DNA of 37,068 nucleotides from an uncultured Synechococcus sp. (GTDB taxonomy: Bacteria > Cyanobacteriota > Cyanobacteriia > Phormidesmidales > Phormidesmidaceae). Where the stretch lies: NCBI GenBank assembly GCA_937911865.1, contig CALDSK010000316.1, positions 1-37,068 of the forward strand, written 5' to 3'. How positions within the stretch are numbered: position 1 is the first letter of the stretch; the number at the start of each line of letters is the position of its first letter. Of this stretch, positions 7,623 through 15,457 are shown piece by piece. The position numbers were made by a program, and so were the translations under genes. The notes below the pieces were generated by a model. The model saw nothing but the letters and a program-made list of their open reading frames with translations, had not been told where the DNA came from and did not search any database.

Positions 7623-8225
7623 ATCGCTTATGAACTCCAGACCTAATAATGTGGATTAATGCGAATTAATAGCGGTGCACGGTAAAACGTAATACCGTGT
7701 GACTTTCAGTAGGATTACTAGAATGGCAAATTTCCTTAAGTAAATCCACACAAATCTAAGAGTTTACTTAGAAGATATACAAAAGTGAATTTCTGGAAAA
7801 CTTGGTGAATCTACTGAAGACGCAAGTTTCAAATTAGGTTAAAGATACTGAAATAGTGAATAAACACTTACAGGTAAGGCCGAGAAGGGGAAATGCATCG
7901 ATATTTCTACGGGTGCCTTTTGTTTAGCCGGTAGAATTCCTAACCTGGTCGGCGCTGTGTACGAATACTAACGTGCAACTACGCATATGACACTCTACCT
8001 TTGTGAGGATGTAATGACAAAACAAGGTTGCGGTGATCTGTGACACTGCGGCTATGCGAGATACAAGGGCGCTCAGGGTATCAGGATTCACATGAATTTC
8101 GATATTCTAAGATAAGTGCAAATTATCAGTAAGTGCGAACTATCAGCGAACTACTCAAGCGAACCATTCACTAGCGAATCAACAGAACCACTGATTCTGC
8201 AAACAACAGTTTTGGCTAAAGGCTT

Positions 8226-8265
8226 ATATTTCTGAGCCGCTAAGCATATTTCTGAGCCGCTAATC
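8226..8265. repeat. 20-bp tandem duplication
   Basis: ATATTTCTGAGCCGCTAAGC at 8226-8245 is repeated at 8246-8265 with a single change near the end. Confidence 0.9.
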
Positions 8266-8302
8266 AGGCTCTGTCTTATGATTTTTCAGCACTGAAATAA
8301 AC

Positions 8303-8340
8303 AACAAACGCTCCGAAATAGAAGCGTTTGTTTTAATATT
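8303..8340 (+). terminator. Rho-independent-type terminator without upstream gene
   Basis: AACAAACGCT (8303-8312) pairs perfectly with AGCGTTTGTT (8323-8332) across a 10-nt loop and is followed by a T-rich tail (TTAATATTTTTT). No protein gene precedes it on this strand for about 700 bp. It could end an unannotated small RNA or a leader RNA of the NTF2-like gene starting at 8422. Confidence 0.7.
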
Positions 8341-8421
8341 TTTTGAAATTATATTAGTCAAGTATCTACCGGGGCGATATCATTGACAGCGCACAATATG
8401 TGTGATTCTTAAGGCTCAATC

Positions 8422-8805
8422 ATGAACGATGAACAGAAAAAAGCACTTATAGAAGCGTATCTTTCGGCCTACAACAGATTCGACGTGGACGAGATGATAT
8501 CGCTCGCCCACCCTGATATTGTTTTTCAGAATGTATCTGGTAATGAGGTGACGGCTGAAGCGATTGGCATCGAAAACTTGCGTGAGCTAGCTGAGGGCTC
8601 TAAGCAGCTATTTTCAGCCAGGTGTCAGCAGGCCAGCAACTACCGTTTTGAAGCAGATAAGGTGACCACAGATATTGCCTACGAAGGGACGCTTGCTCAA
8701 GACCTCCCCAACGGTATGAAAGCAGGCGAAACGCTAACACTTACAGGCAGATCCGAGTTTGTAATCAGCGATCGCAAGTTTCGTCGCATCACTGATTACA
8801 GCTAA
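8422..8805 (+). CDS. NTF2-like / SnoaL-like protein
   Basis: A 127-residue single-domain protein with the NTF2-like cone fold pattern: an N-terminal helix (LIEAYLSAYNRFDVDEMISL) followed by AHPDIVFQNVSG and a series of beta strands ending in SDRKFRRITDYS. Proteins of this superfamily include ester hydrolases, isomerases and binding proteins; the pocket residues do not tell me a substrate here. The ATG is preceded by a weak AAGG. It converges on the sigma factor gene, with 28 bp between their stops. Function is unassigned. Confidence 0.75.
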   Translation: MNDEQKKALIEAYLSAYNRFDVDEMISLAHPDIVFQNVSGNEVTAEAIGIENLRELAEGSKQLFSARCQQASNYRFEADKVTTDIAYEGTLAQDLPNGMKAGETLTLTGRSEFVISDRKFRRITDYS

Positions 8806-8833
8806 CAATAGAAAATATCAGGAAAAACAGCCC

Positions 8834-9790
8834 TTATCCCGCCAAATACTCTCTCATATCCGCTCGACGCTTACGTAGCTTAGTCAGCGCCTCTCTTTCA
8901 ATCTGTCGAACGCGCTCGCGGCTAATCTCTAAGATGGCTCCGATTTTGGCTAGCGTCATATTTTTGCCATCTTCAAGACCAAAGCGGAGGGAGATCACTC
9001 GCTGCTGCTGTGGCGTTAGCTCAGCCATGACGCGGCGCAGATCGTGCTTGAGCGATGACTGGGTCGCGTAATCATCAGGAGAAGGACCATCGTCTTCGAG
9101 CAGATCGCTCAGCTGAGTATCTTTGTTGTCGCCAACGCGCAGGTCCAAAGACAGCGGCTGCCTGGATTTATCTAAATATTCGCGGACCTGTTTGGTGGTA
9201 AACCCAGTAGCTTCAGAGATTTCAGCAACCGTAGGGACACGGCCATTCTTTTGCGCAAACTGGCGCTGGACTTTTTTAATTTTGTTGAGCTTTTCAGTGA
9301 TGTGAATGGGTAAGCGAATAGTACGACTTTTTTCTGCGATCGCTCTCGTAATAGCCTGCCGAATCCACCAGTAGGCGTAGGTGCTAAAGCGATATCCCTT
9401 AGAGGGATCAAACTTTTCTACACCGCGCTGCATTCCAATGGTGCCTTCTTGAATCAGGTCAAGCAAGTCCACATTGCGCTTGATGTATTTCTTTGCAACA
9501 GAAACCACCAGACGCAGATTCGCTTCGACCATTTTGCGCTTAGCCCTTTCCCCAGCAGCAATCGTGGTAGCTAGCTCTTCTTCAGAAACCTTGGCAGCCT
9601 CAGCCCATTCTGACTGTGTCGGCTCACGATCAAGCTTTTCAGCAAGCTCGCTCTGGATGCCCAGCAGTTCCATCATTTGCTTGACCTGCTTCCCAAAAAT
9701 GATTTCTTCTTCATGGGTAAGCAGTGGCACACGGCCAATCTCTTTTAGATAAGTGCGGACTAGATCGCTCGAAGGGGCAGCAGCTTTCAT
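8834..9790 (-). CDS. Group 2 RNA polymerase sigma factor (RpoD-like, SigD/SigB type)
   Basis: A 318-residue sigma-70 factor that directs core RNA polymerase to promoters. It lacks the acidic region 1.1 of the primary factor. Region 1.2 (DLVRTYLKEIGRVPLLTHEE), region 2 (NLRLVVSVAKKY, DLIQEGTIGMQRGVEKFD and YRFSTYAYWWIRQAITRAI), region 3 (VPTVAEISEATGFT) and region 4.2 (SRERVRQIEREALTKLRKRR) are all intact. Length and sequence fit cyanobacterial group 2 factors, which serve light, redox, nitrogen or stress responses; SigD is my best guess but SigB or another paralogue is possible. It is transcribed away from a long intergenic region containing a 17-bp repeat array and a Yfr2-like RNA. The ATG at 9788-9790 fits the family start. 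Confidence 0.93.
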   Translation of the reverse strand: MKAAAPSSDLVRTYLKEIGRVPLLTHEEEIIFGKQVKQMMELLGIQSELAEKLDREPTQSEWAEAAKVSEEELATTIAAGERAKRKMVEANLRLVVSVAKKYIKRNVDLLDLIQEGTIGMQRGVEKFDPSKGYRFSTYAYWWIRQAITRAIAEKSRTIRLPIHITEKLNKIKKVQRQFAQKNGRVPTVAEISEATGFTTKQVREYLDKSRQPLSLDLRVGDNKDTQLSDLLEDDGPSPDDYATQSSLKHDLRRVMAELTPQQQRVISLRFGLEDGKNMTLAKIGAILEISRERVRQIEREALTKLRKRRADMREYLAG

Positions 9791-9911
9791 ATTAGGAAAA
9801 GGTGTGGCAGGAGTAAAAAATTAGGATCGGGCTACGAAGGTTGAACAATCAGTAATACAGCTGTAGCCAAAGAAGTGAGCCCGTTAACAAGGTGAGCTGC
9901 TAAGTGACTGG

Positions 9912-9962
9912 TGGACTAGGTGAACGAGTGGATTAGGTGAACGAATGGATTAGGTGAACCAA
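9912..9962. repeat. 17-bp tandem repeat, 3 units plus partial
   Basis: TGGATTAGGTGAACGAA and two close variants occupy 9912-9928, 9929-9945 and 9946-9962, followed by a partial unit. The array is 120-175 bp upstream of the sigma factor start codon, inside its likely promoter or leader region. Confidence 0.9.
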
Positions 9963-10023
9963 TGGAGTGAACGAATTGTGCCAATGATCTGTCACGGTGA
10001 ACTGTCACTGCTCTGTAGCTTTC

Positions 10024-10084
10024 GTTGAGTTGCTCAGGACATCTTTGTCGGCTGAAACCGTTACATAGCAACGGTCAACTCAAC
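10024..10084 (+). ncRNA. Yfr2/Cyano-1-like structured RNA, copy 1
   Basis: A closing stem GTTGAGTTG (10024-10032) with CAACTCAAC (10076-10084) encloses a conserved loop that contains GAAACCGTTACATAGC. The same loop occurs at 24814-24836 (23 identical bases), where the closing stem carries compensating changes. Conserved loop plus covarying stem indicates a selected RNA. From memory the loop matches the cyanobacterial Yfr2 (Cyano-1) family of small RNAs; I cannot run the covariance model. CCGTT/AACGG can also form an inner stem in this copy. No clear terminator hairpin follows, so the 3' end is unknown. Confidence 0.65.
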
Positions 10085-10509
10085 CGGCAAATTCAGAATG
10101 CACCTGACCTTGCTCTATAAGCTATCTTAATAGTAACAAAATGTAACGTTTATGAGACATTTTCTTCTACAACTATTTAATTGGGCTGAATTGAGTTCTG
10201 TCTTTAGTGACATTCAGGGGTTGATACACGGTAGATTGGCGAAACTTTTTATACATTCACTACGCAGGAATGGCTCGTCACATGCGCTAGGAATTATTAG
10301 AAAATCCAGAAAAGTTGTAACTAAATATTTAATATCGCTCTGCAAGCAGAATACATGCTCCTACAGGTACATTTTGTTCGACGTAACACCGTTTGCCTTC
10401 GTTTGCTGTGGTCTTAAGAATGCGGCAATTATAGTACAAAAAAACTATTTTGGTCGGATGATTTAAGTCGCATGGTATTCAACGCGGACTGCCCCAGCCT
10501 ATGTTTTGG

Positions 10510-11331
10510 CTACCCGAGCAGCAGTGCGTCATCGGCGACTAGGGGCCGCTGGGCAATGGCCGACTTTTGGCTGGCAAACGCCGCTAGCAAATCGTTGACG
10601 CCCAGACCTTCTCTTTCAGTCCCCGCAATGTCTAGCGCGATCACACCTTCATGCAGCATCAGCGTGCGATCGCCCAAGTCCAAAGCCTGCTGCATACTGT
10701 GTGTCACCATCAGCGTTGTCAGCTGCTGCTCTTCTACGATGGTTTTGGTCAGCTCTAAAATAAAGCTTGCCGTTTTTGGATCGAGCGCCGCGGTATGTTC
10801 GTCGAGCAGTAGTACCTGTGTAGGCGCGAGCGTCGCCATCACCAGGCTCACGGCCTGTCGCTGACCACCAGAGAGCAGGCCCATGCGATCGCCCAAGCGA
10901 TTTTCTAGGCCCAGACCTAGCCGCGCTAGCCGCGCTCTAAACTGTCGTCTTTTAGTTTTATTGAGCGCAGGGCGTAAGCTTAACGGCTGAGATCGCCCCT
11001 CGGCCAATACCAAATTCTCTTCTAGCGTCAGCTCGGCGCAAGAGCCTGCCAGCGGGTTTTGAAACACGCGAGAAATCAGCCTGGCTCGCTGAGCAACTGA
11101 CCAGCCAGTGACATCGTGATCCGCAATCATCACCCGACCAGCGCGTAGCCCACTTTGAGAATTCACGTCTCCGCTGAGCACGTTTAGCAAGGTTGACTTC
11201 CCCGCGCCGTTACTGCCAATCACGGTGACAAACTGGCCGGCTGGCACCGTGACGGAAAACTCAGAGAATACAGCTTTCTCTAGCGGCGAGCCAGGAGAGA
11301 AGACGACCTGCAGATTGCTCAGATGGATCAT
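10510..11331 (-). CDS. ABC transporter ATP-binding protein (COG1101-like)
   Basis: A 273-residue ATPase subunit of an ABC importer. Walker A GSNGAGKST, Q-loop at RVFQNPLAG, signature LLSGGQRQAVSL, Walker B VLLLDEHTAALD and the H-loop VTHSMQQAL are all present. The RVFQNPLAGSCAELTLEENL stretch and DEHTAALDPKTA resemble the uncharacterised COG1101 ATPases that pair with TrpXYZ-like binding proteins and permeases. No permease or binding protein is next to it, so the rest of the transporter must be encoded elsewhere. The ATG is 4 bp after the stop of the HD-domain gene, so the two form an operon. Confidence 0.9.
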   Translation of the reverse strand: MIHLSNLQVVFSPGSPLEKAVFSEFSVTVPAGQFVTVIGSNGAGKSTLLNVLSGDVNSQSGLRAGRVMIADHDVTGWSVAQRARLISRVFQNPLAGSCAELTLEENLVLAEGRSQPLSLRPALNKTKRRQFRARLARLGLGLENRLGDRMGLLSGGQRQAVSLVMATLAPTQVLLLDEHTAALDPKTASFILELTKTIVEEQQLTTLMVTHSMQQALDLGDRTLMLHEGVIALDIAGTEREGLGVNDLLAAFASQKSAIAQRPLVADDALLLG

Positions 11332-11335
11332 TCAA

Positions 11336-14074
11336 CTATTCCGCCAACGCTTTTTTGGGGTAGGCAATTCGCTTGTGGTTGTGCTGCTGCCACACATGAA
11401 CAAATACGCCAGCAACCGTGTCCATATTTTCTCGGGTCAGGCCGCTATCTATCAGCTGTCGGCTTCGCCAGCGGGCCCGCAAAATTCGGTTGACCATAGC
11501 GTAGGCCTCATCCATAGAAGCGTCTGGTTTAAGCGATCGCAGCGCTGCCTCGCAGGAGTCGGCCAGCATGGTAATTCCCGTTTCTGGGCTTTGTGGAATC
11601 GGTCCGTCGTAGCTAAAATCAGCTGGATTCACGACCAGCGAAGGCTCTTTTTCCTGTCGCTCCTTAGCCTGCTGATAAAAGTAGCTGATTTTCATATCGC
11701 CCTGGTGCTCAGGAATAAATGCTTGCACGGCGAGCGGCAGGCGATACTGCCTTGCCATCACCAGCCCTTGAGTCACATGCTTCTTAATGATGCTGGCACT
11801 CTTCCACGGATCGTTTAAAGCATCGTGCATATTAGGCCCGCCCATCTGGTTCTCAATAAAGCCCAGCGGGGCGTGCATTTTTCCAATATCGTGATAAAGC
11901 GTTCCGGCTCTCACCAGCTCTACGTTGCGACCCAGAGCACGGGCAGCCGCTTCAGCCAGATTGGCAACAAACATTGTGTGCTGAAACGTACCGGGCGCTT
12001 CAGCCGCTAAGCGCTTGAGCAGTGGCCGATTAGGATTGGCTAGCTCGGCCAGGCGAATAGGGGTAACCACATCAAAAAAGTGCTCTAGATATGGGCTAAC
12101 CCCCAGTGCTACTACACTCCAGGCAATGCCGTAAAGGCCGTGCATAGCCGATCCGACAAAGACGGTCTTCCACAGCGGGGCGGCAACTGTAAAGCGCATG
12201 AGCGTCAGCACCAGGTGAACGCCTGCTTGACTGAGGCCAACGAAACCGCCTAGCAGGGCAAATTCTTCACGCGATCGCAGCTGAGGCGCAATCCAGGTTC
12301 CTAGCATGGCCGCCACCGCGCCAGCAATCAACGGAATCGTCAGCACCGAAGTGCCAATCGGCAGCATCAGCGTTAATAGGCCTACCACCGTCATGCCCAG
12401 CGCTGAACCATAAAAGCTCCCAACTAACAGCCCCACTGCCGGCAATCCAATAGTGGGTACCCGCAGCGCCGCCAGCACAGACACCACCAAGCACAGCAAT
12501 ATCACCAAAAAGTGATCGCGCTGATTTAGCTGGTTAGCCTGGCGATGATCGACCCAGAGGTAAAGCGCGACTGCTAGCCCCGTGAACAGGGCAAAGCCAC
12601 TCAGCCCGACCCAGTTAAAGTAGCGATTCGTTAGGCCGAAGTAATCTAGCAGGACGAAGTCTGAGGCGGTAATTTCTTCGTTGGCGTCTACAATCAGCTC
12701 GCCCTTATTAATAGAGACCGTAATCGGATCGATTTGGCGCACAGCCTGCTCCGCTTGCTGACGAGTGCGAACATCATCAACCACTAAGTTGGGGGCGATA
12801 GACGCCGCCAAAACATCAGCCGTTAGCTCTCTGACCGCTTTGCTGGGTTCGCTGAGGACTCTCGCTTCTATCGCGCGGCGTAAGACGTCTTCTGGTACAC
12901 CTGGATTGATGCCTTGCAGCATCATTTCATCGAAAATTTGCTCGGCACTGCTTTCAAGGGCAATCCACTCCCCTTCTGACAGCTCAAACAGTTTGGAATT
13001 GTATAGCGGCTGGTCTTTCGTACTGGCCGCCGCAATAAAATCTTCGTAGGCCTGTAGATACTGCTTTCTGCGGGTGTCTACTCGCGTCTGTAACATCACC
13101 AGCCCCTGCAACCCTGACAGGTCTCGATAGGCTAGCAGCTCTCGTAGTACATCTGATTCGGTTTGATTGAGCGATCGCACCTGATTGGCAATATCTTTTG
13201 GCAGCGGCCGCGTCGCGCTCCCCCTTCCCTCAGAAGATGAAGCGGCTGAGGAAGCGGGCGAGCGGCGGGTAGACGTGTTGCTGTCTGTAGCTTGAGCACT
13301 GCTAGAGCCATTATCAGCTTCGGTCAAGTCAGCGTCAGGGCCCACCTGTTCAGGCGACAGCGACGTCGTTTTGGCCAGTCGCCAAATTTTTCGCCACTGA
13401 GCTTCTGATGCCTGAAACAGATAGTCTTGCGTCGGCTGAGACAGCGTTGTGAGATTGAGAAAGTTGGGCCTACCCGCTTGCTCTCTCAGCTCACGTCCCT
13501 GGTCTAACAGCGTTCTTAAGGAGCGTTTCGCCGCTGTGGTTTGATCGGGATCGACCCTTAAAATGGGCGTTGACCCATTGCGAACATCGTCTCGCCTGAT
13601 CTCAGTCGCTTTTTTATCTTCAACCTCGGCGGCAGCAGGGGCGTAAAAGGCCTTAGGTGAAATTGAGCGAACGTCGAGTTCTGGCTGACGATAGAATCGC
13701 TGACCAAAGCAGGTTGCCAGCAACAGCACAGCCAGCAAGGTGACTAGCCAGGTCCGGCGAGCAATTTTTGGTGAAAGGATGAGTGCTTGCCCGGTTGAGC
13801 AATTTTTGGTGGACGTTACGTCGCCTGTTGAACGCTTGTACTTTCCATTCTGAGCGACTGGCCTGGCCACATTCTCTAGCAGCAAGCATCGTCTGGCATA
13901 GTTGAGCCAAGCCAGTCGCGGCATATCTGCTTTGGGCGCTGGGCCAGCCGAGTCTACACCCTCGACTTGCTTCTCGAACTGCCTTTTGGCATATCGAGCG
14001 GGACTTTTGAGCCGCAAAAAAGTATGCGACCACAGCAAATAAACCCGATTAGCAATATTACGGAGAACGCGCAT
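11336..14074 (-). CDS. PgpH-like 7TM-HD phosphodiesterase
   Basis: A 912-residue membrane protein with the 7TMR-HDED / 7TM-7TMR_HD / HD architecture of PgpH, the c-di-AMP phosphodiesterase. A ~105-residue polar cytoplasmic stretch precedes the first membrane segment (about 107-124, WLVTLLAVLLLATCFG). A large outer domain follows to about residue 480 and contains an unusual Ser-rich insert (SSSAQATDSNTSTRRSPASS). Several membrane helices occupy about 485-680. The HD domain carries HTMFVANLAEAAA, YHDIGKM (HD at 728-729) and IPEHQG, residues that bind the metal pair. It likely hydrolyses c-di-AMP and so affects osmotic and potassium balance; substrate is inferred from the family. It leads a two-gene operon with the ABC ATPase. 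Confidence 0.9.
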   Translation of the reverse strand: MRVLRNIANRVYLLWSHTFLRLKSPARYAKRQFEKQVEGVDSAGPAPKADMPRLAWLNYARRCLLLENVARPVAQNGKYKRSTGDVTSTKNCSTGQALILSPKIARRTWLVTLLAVLLLATCFGQRFYRQPELDVRSISPKAFYAPAAAEVEDKKATEIRRDDVRNGSTPILRVDPDQTTAAKRSLRTLLDQGRELREQAGRPNFLNLTTLSQPTQDYLFQASEAQWRKIWRLAKTTSLSPEQVGPDADLTEADNGSSSAQATDSNTSTRRSPASSAASSSEGRGSATRPLPKDIANQVRSLNQTESDVLRELLAYRDLSGLQGLVMLQTRVDTRRKQYLQAYEDFIAAASTKDQPLYNSKLFELSEGEWIALESSAEQIFDEMMLQGINPGVPEDVLRRAIEARVLSEPSKAVRELTADVLAASIAPNLVVDDVRTRQQAEQAVRQIDPITVSINKGELIVDANEEITASDFVLLDYFGLTNRYFNWVGLSGFALFTGLAVALYLWVDHRQANQLNQRDHFLVILLCLVVSVLAALRVPTIGLPAVGLLVGSFYGSALGMTVVGLLTLMLPIGTSVLTIPLIAGAVAAMLGTWIAPQLRSREEFALLGGFVGLSQAGVHLVLTLMRFTVAAPLWKTVFVGSAMHGLYGIAWSVVALGVSPYLEHFFDVVTPIRLAELANPNRPLLKRLAAEAPGTFQHTMFVANLAEAAARALGRNVELVRAGTLYHDIGKMHAPLGFIENQMGGPNMHDALNDPWKSASIIKKHVTQGLVMARQYRLPLAVQAFIPEHQGDMKISYFYQQAKERQEKEPSLVVNPADFSYDGPIPQSPETGITMLADSCEAALRSLKPDASMDEAYAMVNRILRARWRSRQLIDSGLTRENMDTVAGVFVHVWQQHNHKRIAYPKKALAE

Positions 14075-14268
14075 AGCCCTACCGATGAACGTGTCCTACT
14101 GAGCCGCTGTAGCAGAGCTACCAGCGACACGATAGACAGTGTTGTTTTGTAAAGAAAATCGGGTCAAAAAGTACACCATGTTCGACATTATAGTATGCAG
14201 CTCTGTTTTCATTAGCTGCTTTAGCTGTGTTTCGTATATGGATGCCAACTGTCACAGACAACACAGAC

Positions 14269-15237
14269 TCAAGCTAAGGATCCGGACCAATGGGCAAAAA
14301 GATCGTTGGCCACAGCAATTATTTTGCTCAGCGAGGGTGAATCGTAGCCCCTTAACCCCTGAGTTTGCCAGAGCACAGGCAGCCCGCTTCTCCCGCACGC
14401 TGCCCCAAGGATAAGGCCGACAAGCGGCGAAATTTGCCAGTTGGTCGAGCTTGATGAACCCTGCAGAAATTCTGGTGAACTCAGTGCTGATGGACTCAGT
14501 GACGGTGAGCTAGCTGCTTGCGAGTCTATAGCTGCTTGGGCCACACAAGCCTGTCGTCCATAGCTTATATCTATCGAGGGCTGAGCGCCGATGGCTAAAA
14601 GCGCGGCTGATATTCCGGTGATAACGGCCTGATGGCAATCTTTTTCGTGCGAAGTCAAGAATTCTTGATAGATGGGACTCTTTTCTAATACTGCATTCCA
14701 CAGCCCTTGATAATGGTGATGGTACGCAGGTAGGCAATCGCGCGCAGGCGCATCGCTCTGCGCCCAAGCAGCAGGATCGATTTCACTTGCTGCTCCAGGT
14801 ATTGGCCCTAAGAGCTTCGCTAATACGTCACTGAGTACCCACTGCTGCGCTGCTGCGATCGCATCACCCTTCAATACGGTTTGAACATAGCGGTGCCGAG
14901 TGCGCCAGGGCTGGTCATGGCAGCGTAATAGTATCGGAACGCTTGCTATCAAAGACATTGGCTCGTCGGTATGCTGCGGACACTGCAAAAAATCAGGCAC
15001 AGCTTCCCACTGCTGAAAGCATTTATCGACTTCGACCATTGCCCGCGTAGCATTAGAATCGGCGTTGGCGGTGAGCGCAGGCGCTAGCGCTAGTCCAATG
15101 AGTGCCCCTTGAAAGCGTTGACGAAGTCCTGTCGCAATAAAATCGCCTCTCGTAACAAAACCACCTGTAACAAAACCGCCTTGAAAAGGCGATTTAACCG
15201 AGAACGGAAGCGCTAGCGTTTTCTGAATAGGAGCCAT
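14269..15237 (-). CDS. DraG-like (ADP-ribosylglycohydrolase-fold) protein, degenerate
   Basis: A 322-residue mostly helical protein. RFQGALIGLALAPAL near residue 40 is the start typical of ADP-ribosylglycohydrolases (RxxGxLxGxAxGDAL), and SPLVGLILGAACGRSGLP resembles their C-terminal glycine-rich segment. The acidic residues that bind two Mg ions in DraG (GDA...; TDDT; GxDxDT) are not visible, so it is probably not a hydrolase of the usual kind. I infer a degenerate family member, as seen in other cyanobacteria. Near the N-terminus a 15-bp duplication (15152-15181) encodes GGFVTGGFVT. It stops at a TGA 195 bp before the PgpH-like gene on the same strand. Confidence 0.6.
   Translation of the reverse strand: MAPIQKTLALPFSVKSPFQGGFVTGGFVTRGDFIATGLRQRFQGALIGLALAPALTANADSNATRAMVEVDKCFQQWEAVPDFLQCPQHTDEPMSLIASVPILLRCHDQPWRTRHRYVQTVLKGDAIAAAQQWVLSDVLAKLLGPIPGAASEIDPAAWAQSDAPARDCLPAYHHHYQGLWNAVLEKSPIYQEFLTSHEKDCHQAVITGISAALLAIGAQPSIDISYGRQACVAQAAIDSQAASSPSLSPSALSSPEFLQGSSSSTNWQISPLVGLILGAACGRSGLPVLWQTQGLRGYDSPSLSKIIAVANDLFAHWSGSLA
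15152..15181. repeat. 15-bp in-frame tandem duplication
   Basis: GTAACAAAACCACCT (15152-15166) and GTAACAAAACCGCCT (15167-15181) lie inside the DraG-like gene and duplicate the residues GGFVT without breaking the frame. Confidence 0.85.
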
Positions 15238-15330
15238 TAAGAAATAGAAGCCATTAGGAAAGCCATTAAAAATTGACTGAAGAAGGCGCCACAGAAGAAA
15301 GGCGGCAGCAATCAGATAAGGTAATCAGCA

Positions 15331-15358
15331 CAATCTGCTAAATGCACTTAGCAGATTG
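15331..15358. promoter_or_regulatory. 11-bp perfect inverted repeat in divergent promoter region
   Basis: CAATCTGCTAA (15331-15341) and TTAGCAGATTG (15348-15358) flank a 6-nt spacer, between the divergent DraG-like gene and the peptidoglycan-binding gene. Lack of a T-run and the position between two starts favour an operator over a terminator. Confidence 0.5.
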
Positions 15359-15457
15359 CTGAACGTCAGCATTTTATAAAGGCTGTCTGTTATATCTATA
15401 TATTGATACGGCATTGACCTGTAGGAACAATGCGTTAAATCTGAGGAGAAACCCATC

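Larger units (their letters stand above)
7623..8421. other. 799-bp intergenic region; possible small RNA
   Basis: No convincing protein gene lies here. It must hold the promoter of the glycosyltransferase (minus) and of the NTF2-like gene (plus). Visible elements are a CACGGTA/TACCGTG inverted repeat (7678-7699), a degenerate 17-bp duplication (8114-8130/8131-8147), a 20-bp duplication (8226-8265) and a strong terminator-like hairpin (8303-8332) that has no protein gene upstream on the plus strand. The last point makes a small RNA ending near 8340 possible. Confidence 0.5.
9791..10509. other. 719-bp intergenic region, sigma factor promoter side
   Basis: This gap contains the promoter region of the sigma factor gene, the 17-bp tandem repeat at 9912-9962 and the Yfr2-like element at 10024-10084. 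A 104-codon ORF at 10152-10466 has no recognisable composition, no family match and no convincing ribosome binding site, and is not called. Nothing else was recognised. Confidence 0.6.

Noticed and set aside
10152..10466. 104-codon ORF between the sigma factor and ABC ATPase genes
   Set aside because: Composition is not protein-like (scattered Cys, His and Phe with no pattern), no ribosome binding site is visible and no family is recognised.
14139..14414. 91-codon ORF upstream of the PgpH-like gene
   Set aside because: Overlaps the end of the DraG-like gene on the other strand and has no protein-like features.
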